DNA of 64,000 nucleotides from assembly GCF_009389715.1 (NCBI RefSeq), contig NC_052393.1, positions 6,543,501 through 6,607,500 of the forward strand. The letters run 5' to 3'. The notes beneath the pieces are model-generated. The model had not been told where the DNA came from, did not search any database, and was given only the letters and a program-made list of their open reading frames with translations. This DNA comes from Phoenix dactylifera. Its lineage: Eukaryota; Streptophyta; Magnoliopsida; Arecales; Arecaceae. Positions within the stretch are counted from its first letter, which is position 1; every line of letters starts with the position of its first letter. Below, in pieces: positions 11,326-24,175 of the stretch. The position numbers and the translations under genes are program-made.

Positions 11326-13109
11326 GGCCCTATTTTAAGGAGCTGTTAGTAGTAGAGGTGTTGGAAGTAGAGCTGTTTGAAGTAGAGCTTTTAAAAAAAG
11401 CTGTTTGCTGTTTGGTAACTATATTTCTAAAGTGTTGTGGTACTTTAACATATGTTTGGTAAACAAACTGAGAAAATACTTTTGTATGATAAAATTACTA
11501 TAAAGGACATTGCATAGTATTGTACAACAGAGAATAATAAAACATAATATATATTAATACATAATATACGATATAGTATAATATTACTGTAATGTAAAAT
11601 AATATTATTATAATATAGTAAACATTGTATAACATAGCATAATAATAATATAATTATTAGAGTAAATTAATTTTTCATAATATAACATAATATTAAATTA
11701 TTTAACATAACATATTAATGTATTATGATATAATATATTATAGTATTATATTTATAGCATAATACAATAATAAAAATATAAAATATTATAATTATTAGTA
11801 TCAATTAATTTCTCATAATATAATACAATATTAAATTATTTAACATAACATATTAAGGTATTATGATATAATGTAATATAATATTATATTTATAGTATAA
11901 TATAATAATAAATATATAAAATATTATAATTATTAGTATAAATTAATTTTTCATCCTTCTAATGACCATTTATCTCTTTACTTAACTATTTGCAATGGTG
12001 ACAAATTCACTATCATAAAGATCAGATTATTTGCCACTTACTCATTATTTTTTTATTTATCTATTTATACGTTCATTCGTATATATATTTATTTATGCAT
12101 TTATTTATTTATTTATTATTTTATTCATTGAAATATATCTATTTATTATCTTATTTATTTATTCATTCATTCATTCATTTATATACATATTTATTTATAC
12201 ATTTGTTTATTTATTTATTTATTTGTTCTTTTCTATTTTTCTATTTTTTTCTCTTTTTTTTCTTTCTTTTTCTTCTTTTTTTTCCTTTTCTTTTTCTTTT
12301 CTTTTTTCTTCTCTTCTTCTCCTTCCTTCCTCTCCCCCCTTCTTCTTTCTTCCCCTCCTGTGCGGCTTCCAGCGCCACCGGTAGCCGTGGGAGGGGGCAT
12401 GGCGGAAGGGAGCCGAGGTGGCTCGCCCGCCACCACCGTAGGCGGACATCGCCGCCCCACAGCTCCACTGCCATGGAGGCTTCGCTGCGGCTGGGACGCC
12501 GCGGCTGGGCTCGGCGGAAGGGAGCTGAAGCGGCTCGCCCCACAGCTCCCCGGTCCCGCGGTTGGGACGCCACGGTCCTGCGGCTGCGGAAGCCCGACCA
12601 CCCCACGGCCCAGCCCGGCGGCTCCACGGTTCGGCGCGACCTACGAAGGGGCCGCCGGCCACGAGTGGTGGCCGGCATGGTGACCCATGGCCGACATGGT
12701 GGTTGCCACCGTGGGTAACCACGAGCATCCTCCCAAAACAAAGAAAAAAAAACAAAGGAACATGGGGCAGCAGCATTGAGAAGAAGAAGGAGATAGAGAG
12801 GGAGAGAGAGAGAGAGAGGGGGGGGGAAGGGTGAGAGAGGAAGAGGCGGTGGGATGGAGGGTTTTGGGAGAAAAAATAGTTTTTTAAATAGAGATATTTT
12901 GGTCAAAAAAATAGCTTTCCGACAAAACTGAAAACAGTATTTTCGGAAAGCTCCAAAATGGAGCATCTCCAAAAAAGTTGTTTTCAGCTTTCTGAAAAAG
13001 TTAAAACAGCTTTCCGAAATTTTTACTAGACATCCTTTTTCATTCAAAAGTACTTTTGGAGGGCCAGAAAGTGCTTTTTGGCCCTCCAAAAGCTCCCTCA
13101 AACCGGGCC
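11326..13109 (+). mobile_element. Harbinger-like non-autonomous TIR element, copy 1
   Basis: The left end GGCCCTATTTTAAGGAGCT and the reverse complement of the right end GGCCCGGTTTGAGGGAGCT form an imperfect terminal inverted repeat. The other two copies in the window begin GGCCCTG directly after TAA, the 3-bp target preferred by PIF/Harbinger elements; here the flanks are TCA and TCT. The body has an AT-rich stretch, an (ATTT)n tract near 12040-12220, a pyrimidine tract, a GC-rich segment and a GA-rich tract. Long frames in the GC-rich part show no domain. No transposase is seen. Confidence 0.75.
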
Positions 13110-14158
13110 TCTGTCCACGGTACAGATAACACAGTTGAGATTCATAATGATAGAGTCCAATGGTACTCGATGATGGTTGGGGTAAGACTAGCGTGACGGT
13201 TGGTCGCAGCAACATTGGTCTAGAATCCTCTATTGGGGTCAACCTGGGTCTACAATGAGAACACTAGGACCCTCCTACTGGGTGCAGAGTATTCCAATTA
13301 GAACCTTCTTATGTAGATCACTCTTTCTTTACGGAATCAAACTTAATTATCAAAAAATAGAATAAAATAGTGGACTAGTAACCTAGACTACCTACCGGCG
13401 TCCACCAGGGATCCATCACCACATCCTCCGAGTCCCTTCTACCATCTACTCGAGTCAACTAGAGAGAGAAACACCAAAAGAAAGAAACAAAAAGAAGAAG
13501 AAAGAGAGAGAAATTAGAGAGAGAATTAGAGAAAGGAGGGAGAAAGAAAGAAGAGGAAAGAAGAGAGAGAAACTCTTTGTCTCCACTCTTCACGATTGGT
13601 TGTCTCCTCTCTTCCCCCTCGCAGGTCCAAGGGGCGGCGGCCATTATGGCCCAATGCCCACTCAACAGCGGCCGGCAGCGACGGAAAAGAAGAGGATGAA
13701 GACCGAAACAGGGCATCCCTGTTTCAACGATTTTCTAGTGATGCACCAACTCCAATCACGGCGAACAAGGCTGGAAATAGTAGAGAAGAAAGAGAATGAA
13801 AAGGAGGAGCCTTACCTCGGTCCGGCAAGGCGCTTCGGTGGCTCTCCGACAACAAATCAAGGAAGAAGGATCCTGACTTAGAACTCGAAAAACAAAGAAA
13901 ATCAGGCAAGGATTGTTTGGAATCTATGAGCAAGGGCTTGAAGGAAGTGGGGTAGACGGAGTCCTCGGGCTTTCACTGGAGTCCGGTGAGCCTTAGGACT
14001 CCTCTTCCATGACAGACTCAGCGAGGAAGACGACTGCTATCAGGAGTCCTCCTTCCCGTCGCACGTGCTAGCGCACATTGGGCGGCCCAAGTGGCCGGTC
14101 CAGCATGTTCCCAAGCCGAACCAAGCCGGCCCAACCCAATCAATTACGGGCTCTGACA

Positions 14159-14695
14159 TTGTTCCTCTCCAATTTTTATTGCACTCTTTATTTACAGATT
14201 TCCCTCTTTCCCAGGCATACTACTTTGATTAATAAAAGTGGGGGAAGAATTTCACTTCCTCCATCGTTCCTCAAAAAAAAAAAAAATCATGAAAAGAAAC
14301 ACAGAAATCCAAAATGCGAACTGAAAGAGTAACTGAAAAAGGATTGAAGTCTTGGATAGTGAGTGTCCAAATATTTAGATCTGGCTACAGTGGCTATTCC
14401 TTCCTTCCTCTCTTAAGAAAGAAAAGGATGAAGAATTTGCGTACTCTGTTGCGGGTCCCTTCCATCATGTTTTGTACTTAGCGTCTTTTTTCTTTTTCTT
14501 TTTGTTCTGATGCTCTTTGCTTTTACGGGAGGCCGTTGGTGTCGGTGTTGGTGACGATGCTCATTACATGGAAGTAACATCAGAGGCCTTGACTTGCCGG
14601 CTAAGAGGCAACCTGTTAGGGGCCTTATTATGGAATCTAATTGTCCTTGTTACGGAATCTAATTGTGATATCATTCAGAGCTCTTCAAGAAACGA
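14159..14695. other. Intergenic DNA, nothing identified
   Basis: AT-rich sequence lies between the solo LTR and a decayed coding remnant. No gene, repeat or regulatory element is convincing. Confidence 0.4.
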
Positions 14696-14917
14696 ATATG
14701 GAGTTCTGTAAATGGTGCGTAATTTGTGGGGACCATCATGTAGATTACTTCGAAGAGCTTTCTTGGAGTGACTGAAGTGAGAATATATCGCGATGCGGTG
14801 TCCATGGGTAAGAAGGTGGATTTCCGTATTGCTCCTAGTGTGGAGGATTGCAAGGGGAAGAAGCAGTCTTCCAAGGATTCTCCAGACTTCGCTGACATTA
14901 TTAGAGATTACATCTAA
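14696..14917 (+). pseudogene. Unrecognised decayed coding remnant
   Basis: One frame reads through about 74 codons to TAA at 14915-14917 with only two internal stops. Its later part (GVTEVRIYRDAVSMGKKVDF, then APSVEDCKGKK and SPDFADIIRDYI) has a protein-like composition rather than the low-complexity translation seen nearby. I do not recognise the family. It may be the last exon of a dead gene or of a transposon. Low confidence. Confidence 0.3.
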
Positions 14918-15540
14918 TTAAGCTTGATCTTAAGAGAAGAAAATTCACGGGGAGTAATCCCTGGGAGAAACCCTCTCTAGTAAGTTAAGCTTGATAGATT
15001 CTTGATTTATGCAGAATGGGAAGAGAATTTCCCACTGTCCTTAATTTCATAAAGCTTTTGTGAATGCATGTTCTGACCATGTCCCGATTGGGGCGCGAAC
15101 TGATTGCTTTGTAAATACATGCAGATTTACTGGGGCTGCAGCTTTGAAATAATATCCTTCTTTCATCATTTTTGGTGTTAAGAAGCATGCTTGAATCTTG
15201 CAGCTCAATTGTTGGTAAAAGAAAAAAAAAAGTGTGGTTAAGGCATGGTCAGCAATGAACTTAAGCTTTGCATTTAGGACCTGCAGGCACCACATTTGGC
15301 CAGCTCCCTAAGGTCATATCTTTCAGCAGAAAGATGACTAATTTGTAGATCTGGTAGATCTCAGCTTACGACAACAGACTAAGAGTAAGGTGGACCGGTC
15401 TACCAGTATTTTTTGTTCGGAAGCTGGGAGGAGCTAGCTACTGTCATTTTACCATTTCACCCGATCAGATTTGTACTACAAGAAAATAAAATAGGTTTTC
15501 GCCGGTAGAGAAAATCGCAGCTGAGTTGGGAAGAAAGAAC
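14918..15540. other. Flank left of the duplicated block, nothing identified
   Basis: No gene is seen. Base 15541 is where similarity to the second copy (starting at 28441) begins abruptly, marking the left edge of the tandem duplication. Confidence 0.5.
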
Positions 15541-15789
15541 TAATTCCTTTAATTGTTAAATTGAATACCTAGGTCTCTTAGAAACAAACCAACTAGCTAA
15601 TTTAAACCACTCCCATAAGTTAAGAACGGCTTGGCTTCCTGGGGCATGGGAGCACTTGTTGCTGAAGAGACTTTTACGAAAGTAACGGCTGGCCCTCACA
15701 GAATCCGACAGCATGCATTAATCCTCCAACTGCAAGCAAATTAGCAGAAGGAAGTAAGGCATCCAATCCAAATCACCTTTTGTCATGTC

Positions 15790-15798
15790 CATATAATG
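15790..15798 (+). promoter_or_regulatory. Probable TATA box of the ankyrin-PGG gene
   Basis: CATATAATG lies about 75 bp before the chosen ATG. The paralogous position in the right copy reads CTATATAATG. Position and conservation support a core promoter role; this is inference. Confidence 0.45.
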
Positions 15799-15866
15799 CT
15801 CTATTTCATGCAATCCAGAAGCAAGAGCTTTTGCCACCCTCCCTTTGAAACCTAGCCTCCACCATC

Positions 15867-18800
15867 ATGGGCAGTCGAGCTGGAGGCATGCCACCTGCTT
15901 TCCCTGCAGGGGGCGGTCCAGGCGGGCCTGTTTCCTCTGAAGGGGATGCAGGGGACACCCTTTCCAAACTTCTGAAGAAGGATATCCTCCCAACGTACGA
16001 CGTTGTGAACGATGCTATACGGCATGACAACTTGCGGGAGCTCCTGAAGCATGTTGAGGGACCTGTGAACCTATCGGAGGACCCGTTGCTCAGCGTGGTG
16101 ATCGCCTGCGGGAAGAGCAAGCTCGCGATCAAGCTGTTGGCGAACATGCCACCGGAGAAACTAATGGACAAGAATTTTAATGACGACACAGCCCTCCATG
16201 TGGCGGCGGAGATGGGAGATGAGAGCGTGGTGGAGGCATTGGTCAAAAAGAACCGCGACCTGCTCGGGGCCTCCAACAAGCAGCTGGAGATCCCGCTGCA
16301 CAAGGCCGCGCTGTTCGGACGGAGGCGAATATTCTGGGACCTGGTGAGGCACGGCAGCAACGCGCGTGCAAACAGGGAGGACGGCGCCACCATGTTGCAT
16401 TGTGCCGTCGTCGGCAAGGCACCCGGTACCATGCACCTTTCTCTATGTTAATATAATCTATGTTTTCTAAGAAGCACAATACTTTTTATTAGAGATTCGG
16501 CACCACTCATTGCTTGTTCCTGTACATGTTTTGTAGAGCTGGCATTGGAGATAGCAAAAGAGTATCGAGACCTGATGACTCGTCGGAATTCAAAGGCTGT
16601 CACGCCTTTACAGCTAATGGTGACCATTCCGGAGGCATTTCCAAGCCAATCTCACCTTGGGCCTATTGAATCCCTCATCTATGACTGTTAGCACTCTACT
16701 CTCTCTTTTTCCTATTTGTAGTGGTTTGGAGAGAAAATAGAAGTCTCTGATTTTAATGGGATATTGAAAATTAATTGTGCTATCATATTCTCCTTTGCCA
16801 TCGATTACCTAAAAAAGAACCTCGATGTGAACATTCAATATCAACAATATCTAATTTCAGAACCTATTATCACTTTCTTTCTTTTTGAGAAAACAAACCC
16901 TATCATCCTTGGCTTATCTCTTTGAGCAAGCATAGCACAACTGCTCCAAATGTTCCAATTGTTCCACAAATCCTCTACGTCCCCTCTCCTCCAATATTTC
17001 CTGGTACTTGGGTGCTGTACTGTAAGCCTTAGGAAGACTGAGCGCCATAAGATATGATAAATTAAGAAATGGTATTAGGTAAAAAATTTATAAGAAATGG
17101 CACTAGGTAAAGAATTTATACAAATAAAATTGATTCATTTACCTATAGATTTACTTGTTTTGTTTTGTACATCATGTCATAAGCCATTACTTATTGTTGA
17201 TCCTAACTATGGTGGGATTCATGAAACATGTCATAGTTTATAGTATATACTTTAGTCTGATTTTCTTCTATTCTACATTTCAGGGATTCCTTTGGAAGAG
17301 AGACATAAAAAGCCTGTAGAGGAGTCATCAGTGCGTGAAACCTCCGATCCACGATACAAGGTAAAGATACAGTACTAGCTCTTGTATCAACCTTCATGTA
17401 AGAGGCCATGGGGGACTATAAAAATGGACAACTATATTTCTTAGAAGAAGTGCATTTATGGTTTTATGTGAAAATTAATAAGTCTTAGATAGTTACCTTA
17501 ATTATAAGGGACTCTGGCCTTGTAAGGGACGGGAAGGTGAGATATTATGTTATAAATTGATAACTAGGATGAGCTCAAGTGGCAACCTTGAGTGGATAAT
17601 CTGGATATGTGGATGCTGTGACCCCTGTCCAATTTCCTTTAAAATAAGATCTTCCATTTTCCCAGAACATGGAGAGCAGGGATTTTCGTTCATCATTAGC
17701 AGTTTCCCAACAATGCGTTAATGGACCCATCGTTGTCATGCTTGGAATGGAATTTTGTTGTTCCAAGTGCCTGGTTTAAATAGGAGATCTTAAATAAACA
17801 CAAGCTACTAAATAATCATTTAACGTTTTGTCATATAAACCTAAGAAAATTTGGACATATATGACCTAATCAATCTGTCTTCCCTCTTTTCGAGCCTGAT
17901 ATTGGATACCTGTCGAATTATATTCTTGCAGTTGTGAATATTGGACGAATGCAATTGGGATGATAAAAAAAAAAACTAATAATACAAAAGATTGAGTACT
18001 AGAACTTTCACTATATATGTGTGTGTATGTCTATGTATGTATGTATATATGTGTGTATATATGTATGTATCTATGTATATGTGTGCCCACCTACAAATCA
18101 GCTAGATATGGGCGGGAAGAATGCAAATGATCTATAGGAGAAAAATTGTTGGACTTCTTAATGCAACTTCTAGAAGGCATGTAGGGGAAAATAAAAAGGA
18201 AAAATATTGCAGAAGAAGCCATTCATGTCAACCGCTTTTAGATTTTCTTACGAAGGGAATGCCGTGGGCCACCCGTTAGTGCACTTGGAAAGACATGTAG
18301 ATAAAATAATTAAGAAATTGTGCTCCATCATAAATCAAAACAATCAACCTTTTCGGTCATCATGCCCTCATTTCCTCGGCCATCCCCATACTGGCATCAC
18401 ACACAAACATGTGTACTTGTGTCTATGAACAACATCTATATATGAAATTTTTCACTATGAAAAATACAGTATCATTGTTTTCATTTCAAGCATCAGCAAA
18501 AGAAATATTTCCTAAATATTATGAGACATTCACTGGGGATTTTTACTTCTCTCACTCCAATTTACTCACATTTTTTCTTTTTAATCCAATATATGATTAT
18601 CTTTATATTCATATTTGTTTATTATCTTTTAAACGATAAAACATGAGGCATGTTGGAGCTATACAGGATAATGAATGCCTACAGCTTGTGAGGACATCTC
18701 GGAGAAAACTTCCACCTAATTATGCCTCTTTTTTTGACATGTTGGAATTGGCTTGCATTCCAGGTATTGGCTCTTTTTATAAGTTTTGTGGTTAGAGGTA

Positions 18801-21692
18801 AATCTATAATATGCTGTATTCGGTTGATTTTAATGAACCATATATGTTTTTGCAGTTAGATGGGCTCGGATACTTGTTTTCAACATTTTAAAGCAATGTG
18901 AGTTTTAGTATACAAGTCATACTCTTTTCTGGTAAACCTTGCTTCATTATGAGCTTGTTTTATATACTTGATCATAACTTGAATATAGATTAACTTCACA
19001 CATAAATGGTAAATTCTGAATTTTAATCTCAATTTTTTTTGTATAAACTCACTGTGTTAGCACACTATGTTTATTAAAAAAATACACTTATCTATTTTTT
19101 TAGGTTATTTCATTATTTACGCAAAAAAAATAAATTATTAATTTTGACTTCTGTTGTTATTGGATAGTGTCCACCAGAATTCAAGACCTTGAACTTCAGA
19201 AGAAAAATCATAAACAAGCTATGGAACTTATTGCTTATTTGGCTAAAGATCTTGATTACTGGGATTTTATTGACAAGGGAAGAAAACCATCAACAGCCCC
19301 GAGCGAATACTTACCAACTCCACCTGACATGATCAGCAAACCTCCAACTATTTCGTCGGGCCGAAACGAAACTTCAAAAAGTAATGAAAATCAAAGAAAA
19401 CAAGGAAACGAAAAACTTCCTGAAGTTGGCACTAATAAGAAACTTCGATGGAATGAATCACCTTTAATTCTTGGTGCAGCACTTGGCCTTCATGAGTTTG
19501 TAAAGCAAATTTTAACAGTATGTCCAGCATCTGCATCATTGCATGACACAGAGGGGAGGAATGTCCTTCAAGTGGCAATTTTGCATGGTCAGGAAAAGAT
19601 TGTTGAGATTATAGAGTCAATGGCCACAGGGAAGAATCCAGTCTTACCGTCTTGGTTGTTGTCTGAAATTGAAAAAACAACACAAAACACCATCTTGCAT
19701 TACGCTGCTGTCAAAACTGTCCAAGAAAATTTTCCTGCCACACAAATGCAATACGAGCTCCAATGGTTTGAGGTAAGATTGCTAAAAGTTTTTATTCATT
19801 TTTTCTACTACCATTAAGCTTCGTAAATGAAAAAGTAGCATACAATTCAATTGATTAACTATTATGGTACCAGAGGCATTAGCAAAATCTCAAATATGTT
19901 CTCAGTAATTACAAAAAGATTTAAAATAGTCGTGCATTTATCCACATCTACGAATATCTCATGCATGACTATTTTTGGTTATTTAAACTGTTGACCATAT
20001 AGTTGCTATAAATTGACTATTATACTTTATAATATGTTCTTCAAGCTTGATTGGAGTATTCAAATCATTTCTTACGTTATTGCTCAATGTTTCCAAATGG
20101 GCTTTGTTTCTATTTAATTTAATCTTTCTTCTATTTGAATTTTTTCGAAAAGTTTAATAAAGGAATGTTTTGTAAAATAGATTCAATCATGCACATGTGT
20201 GTGTTTGTGCATGCCGTAGTCCATAATTTTGAAGTGTATTGCGAGGAAATGTCTCCAACCTATTAATAACTGGCCCTGCTTAAGTTTCTTTTTGAAAAGT
20301 AAACATTGATGGCCAATATTCAATCAATATATATATAATTTTTTGATTCAGCAATTTGACTTTCTTATTTATTTTATGTTACTACCAAAATTAATAGCTT
20401 GAGATAAGAGAAGCAATTAACCTACCAATTTTAATTCATCGTTTTTCATTCAATATCATTAGGGTGTTTCTTGAATTAGAAGCCTCCACAAATCACCACG
20501 TTGATGTTGAATAACAATATTTGAGAAAATAATTGTATTAAAAAATCTTTCATAAGATGTAGGTCAACCATGCAAGTTGAGTAGGATTGATCATTGGCCG
20601 GATTTGGGCACAGAAAATGTCAATCCCAGCCTGAAGCCCAACTAAAAATGAATATAGTTTTGGCCCGAGACTCGGCCCATGATCAACCCTAACGCGGAGT
20701 TATTTGTGCTGAGTGTTGTTTTTTGGGCTAGCTAGTTTTCACCATCATTTTCATGCTTTCTTCTCCTTTTTTTTTTTTCCTTCTCTTTTCTTTTTAATTA
20801 TTTTCATCATGTTCCTCCCTTTTGTATTCATTTCATTTGTAGTAAAACATACGGTGGTCTCTCCTTCCATTTTGCTAAAAAAAAATATAGGACAAGCTGC
20901 ACACAAAGTTTCAAATTATAGATTAGTTCGTTGAAATAATCTTACATCTGTTTAAAAAATATATTTATGTGTGCATGTACACAATGTATACAAAGTTGCT
21001 TGTATATCTACTTTGATTACTTTCATATTGGGTGCAGAGGCATTTGCACAATGTACATAAAGTTGCTTGTATATTTACTTTGATTACTTTCATACGGGGT
21101 GCAGAGGGTGAAAAGGTTGGTCCGTAAAGATTTAGATTATAGCCGAAACCAAGATGAGCTAACAGCTCAAGAACTTTTCAACGAGGAACACAAGATTATG
21201 GTTCAGAATGGTAAAGAACAACTGATGGAGATGGGGAAAACATACTCAAGCCTTGTAGCGGCTGTGGTCTTTGCTTCTAGTTTCTCCATACCAGGCGATA
21301 AGGATGCTAATAATAACCCAGTTTTCCTGCATAAGACTGCTTTCAAAGTTTTCTCACATGCATATGTGATTGGATTGTCCTGTGCCGCTACAGCTTTGGT
21401 ATTATTTTTGTCTCTCTTAACCTCACCTTACAGAGTTCAAGAATTCCGCCGCTCGATACCTACGAAGTACTTTTTTGCTAATGTGTCTTTCTCTCTCGCA
21501 TTGGTGGCTCTATTAGTGGCGTTCACATGTAACATCTACCTAAATATATATGGCGGAAGAAAGGCACAGACAAAGGATCTTGTACCGCTTGTGTGTGAGC
21601 TTACCATCTTTCCGGTAGTGTGTTTGTTTGTGTTACTTTATCGGGGCGCTTCCTTTGGATTTGGCTCCTTCACGCGACGTGTTTGGCGTTAG
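15867..21692 (+). CDS. Ankyrin-repeat PGG-domain membrane protein (ACD6/ITN1-like)
   Basis: Seven exons: 15867-16425, 16537-16686, 17284-17360, 18667-18763, 18856-18897, 19168-19772, 21105-21692. All junctions are GT-AG, the phases join, and the total is 705 residues. Residues about 50-230 carry N-terminal ankyrin repeats (DTALHVAAEMGDESVVEALV, EIPLHKAALFG, ATMLHCAVVG). Residues about 395-500 carry more (LILGAALGLHEFVKQIL, VLQVAILHGQEKIVEII, NTILHYAAV). The last exon encodes the PGG domain: LMEMGKTYSSLVAAVVFASS followed by FSIPGD, and about four membrane helices. Family members sit in the plasma membrane or endomembranes and act in salicylate-linked immunity (ACD6) or salt response (ITN1); which role applies here is unknown. 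The start ATG is lost (GTG) in the paralogue. A second, non-productive acceptor lies in intron 6. Confidence 0.9.
18011..18088. repeat. TATG/TGTA microsatellite in intron 3
   Basis: An impure run of TATG, TGTG and TATA units lies in intron 3 of the ankyrin-PGG gene. A shorter version lies at the matching place in the right copy near 31235-31290, so it predates the duplication. Confidence 0.7.
20981..21107 (+). repeat. Duplicated 67-bp segment containing the intron 6 3' splice site
   Basis: Units start at 20981 and 21048 (ACAATGTA...AAAGTTGCTTGTATAT... TTGATTACTTTCATA...GGGTGCAGAGG). Each ends in a polypyrimidine-like tract and GGGTGCAG. The downstream acceptor (21104) keeps the frame into RVKRLVRKD. 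The upstream one (21037) would add 67 nt and cause a frameshift. The same arrangement exists in the right copy near 41379-41507. Confidence 0.8.
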
Positions 21693-22812
21693 ATCATAAA
21701 ACCCCCTACATGCATCCTTCAACAAGTTCGGTTATGCACTTTTGAGAGCCAGAGCTCTTCATTTTCTTATTTAATTTGTTGATCTTTTCGAACATGTACT
21801 CGTATACTGATGCATGAAGTTTGTAATCATTACAGCTCTAAATTTGAAATGGTCTATAATTATCTGAATGAAAGTGACTGGACTTTGCTGCATTTTTTCC
21901 AAAAAGAAATGATCCATAAGTATGGTGACTGCAAATACTTTCTCTTATATAAAACAACTATAGAAAAGTTATGAATGGCATTATGTTCAAAAAATAACAA
22001 CTTTCTTCGCATGGAATAATTTCCTTAGATATCAAGACTGTTCTCTATGGGCGTACGGAGTTTCAATTAGTTGGGTTTGAAATATATATTTGATTACAAA
22101 ATATTTATGTTAGAGAGTAAGCATTGGTGCAGCAGCGAAGTTTCTCTATGATGATTTTGAGGTTATGGATTTGAAATGCAGAAACAATATCTTACTGTAC
22201 CATCGCAATGACAACAGCCTCTTGAGCTTTTTTTTTTTTTTTTTTTGTGCAAAATACTCATGCAGCCTCTAGAAACAATATATTCATTTTAGTATATGTA
22301 ATTACATTTCTCCTCCCCTTTAGGTCCCTAGCATGCATTTGAGAGAAAGAAACTAAGCACCCAGCAACTATACATGTAAATGAAGAATCATGCAATTTAT
22401 GCATAACAAAATAAAATAAAAAAACACTACATTAACTATTTCCTCCTTGTGCTTTTCTCTTCCTCTATAGCAAGACTCTAATCCTTGATAACAACGTGAA
22501 ACAATCTGGTGTAAGAAACTTAATATAAACTCGGCAAAACAATTTCATCTCTTGAATATATGCCATAAGCATTTTTTTTCAATAGAAGTTATACACGACA
22601 AGGCTAAATAGGCTGAAGTATAACAAAAAGCCTCCAATATATGTACGACTTGTGCAACTTTGTTGTCAAACAGGTATGTAAAGCACATGCCATCCACCTC
22701 TCTTTTGTCATTTGAGATCAAACCCATCGGTCCTATCTCTCATATCTAAGATTCACAAAGTCAAAGTTCTATGGAATGAGAATTGTCATAAATTATTACC
22801 ATAAGAGACAAG
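21693..22812. other. 3' UTR and spacer after the ankyrin-PGG gene
   Basis: Sequence aligns with 42092-43363 of the right copy. It contains poly-T and poly-A runs but no coding signal in either copy. Confidence 0.6.
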
Positions 22813-24175
22813 CACTACAGGAAAAGCGCTTTTTTTTCCGACGCTAGGAGAAAGAGTCGGAAAATTTTGGTTCAGCGCCAAATTTTGCCGACGCTTCTAA
22901 AAAGCATCGGTAGAGCTTTAGAATCGATGACGCTTTTGAAGCGTCGTAGGTCCCTCCTCCCTCCGGCGCCGATATCAATCCACCGCCTCCTCCGTCTCTT
23001 GGATCTGAGACACGAATCCAAGCCACTCTCCTCTCCTCCTCCCTCCGGCGCCAACATCAATCCACCACCTCCCCCGTCTCTTGGATCTGAACCGCGAATC
23101 TAAGCCAGAGTGTCTCGCCACCAACCTCGCTTCTGAAGAAGAAGAAGAAGGGAGAGAAGGAAAGTGTTCCATGGCGGGTTTGGAAGCCCAGAAGGACTCC
23201 CCAAAGAACACCCAAATCCTCAGCAAGACCTCCGTCCTCCGAACACTCTCTCTCCTCCATTCCATCTCCAATCCTCCCTCCTCCGAAGCCTAGGTGAGCA
23301 TATCTTTCCAGTCAGCCCCCATATAGGTATTTTGGGAGTACAAACTTCTCTTTCTCTCTCTCTAGAAGTTTTATTTTCTTTATTTTTGTTGTAGGCGTGA
23401 CAGGAGCAAGCGGATATGCATGGACGAGGAGAGCGGGAGGAGGGACAACTGCTCCCTCGCCGCTGCGGGGGCCGGAGCACCGGCATCGCGCCACCGGGGG
23501 TAGGCGGTGGCCGGGAAGGGGCTGGCCATGGCCTGGGGCTTCACGTACCGAGGCAAGCGGGGACTTGTTTATTTATTTTTCTTTCTATTTTCAAATCCTA
23601 TTTTCCTCATGCTGGTGTTCAGATCTCCTCCCCTCTCCTTGTTTATTTATTTTTCTTTCTATTTTGGGAAACTTGACTCCAGGTGAAGAGGAGGAGGAGA
23701 AGGAGGAGGGAAGATGGTGTTCAGATCTCCTCCCCTCTACGAGTTCTCCAACACCAAGTTCGGCATCACCTCCCCCTTTTTTTCTTTCTTTCTGATTTTC
23801 CATTTCTGCACTCTTCTTTTGATTTTGAAATCCCGGCGCAGCGACCATGATCTGGATCTAAGCCTAGGGAATTCGAGTCCCGGCCTACATGCAGTCCCCA
23901 GGTCCACTTAGTGAAGAAAATAATTTTTTAAAAAAATTGAAGGCTAACGCCGGCTTTGATGCTTTTAGCGATGCTTTTAAGTGTCGCTACAAAATGTCGC
24001 TAAAAAACCAACCTTTTATAACACTTTTCAAAAGCGTCGGGAAAAACCTTTTTCACTCAAGTATCGCCGACGCTTCGGCGATGCTTTGCGTAGCGTCGGG
24101 CGGATCTTTACTGACGCTTATAAGCGTCGGTGAAGGATGTAAAAAATACCGAAAAAGATTACTTTTCCTGTAGTG
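22813..24175. mobile_element. Non-autonomous CACTA (En/Spm) transposon
   Basis: The ends are CACTACAGGAAAAG and the inverse CTTTTCCTGTAGTG, flanked by the 3-bp duplication AAG (22810-22812 and 24176-24178). Subterminal repeats based on GACGCTT...AAGCGTCGG occur in both orientations at both ends, as in CACTA elements. The interior is GC-rich with internal duplications: a CTCCCTCCGGCGCC block near 22960 and 23040, and a GTGTTCAGATCTCCTCCCCT block near 23615 and 23716. No transposase is seen. The matching site in the right copy near 43362 (GACAAGGGTGGAG) is empty. Confidence 0.95.

Larger units (their letters stand above)
9789..14158 (-). mobile_element. Solo LTR of a Ty3/gypsy-type element, carrying a nested insertion
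   Basis: The segment begins TGTCATGCTCCGAACCC and ends GGGCTCTGACA, so it has TG...CA ends. It is flanked by TCGTT (9784-9788) and TTGTT (14159-14163), a 5-bp target-site duplication with one transition. The start resembles the LTR start of the chromovirus at 32218 (TGTCACGCCCCGAACC), which suggests a related family and the same minus orientation. Without the 1.78-kb nested element the LTR is about 2.6 kb. No internal retroelement genes are present, as expected after LTR-LTR recombination. It also holds a 36-bp minisatellite. Confidence 0.75.

Noticed and set aside
12219..13242. Minus-strand frame of 333 codons
   Set aside because: It runs through pyrimidine and GC-rich tracts of the Harbinger-like element, with no domain and a Lys/Arg/Pro-rich composition.
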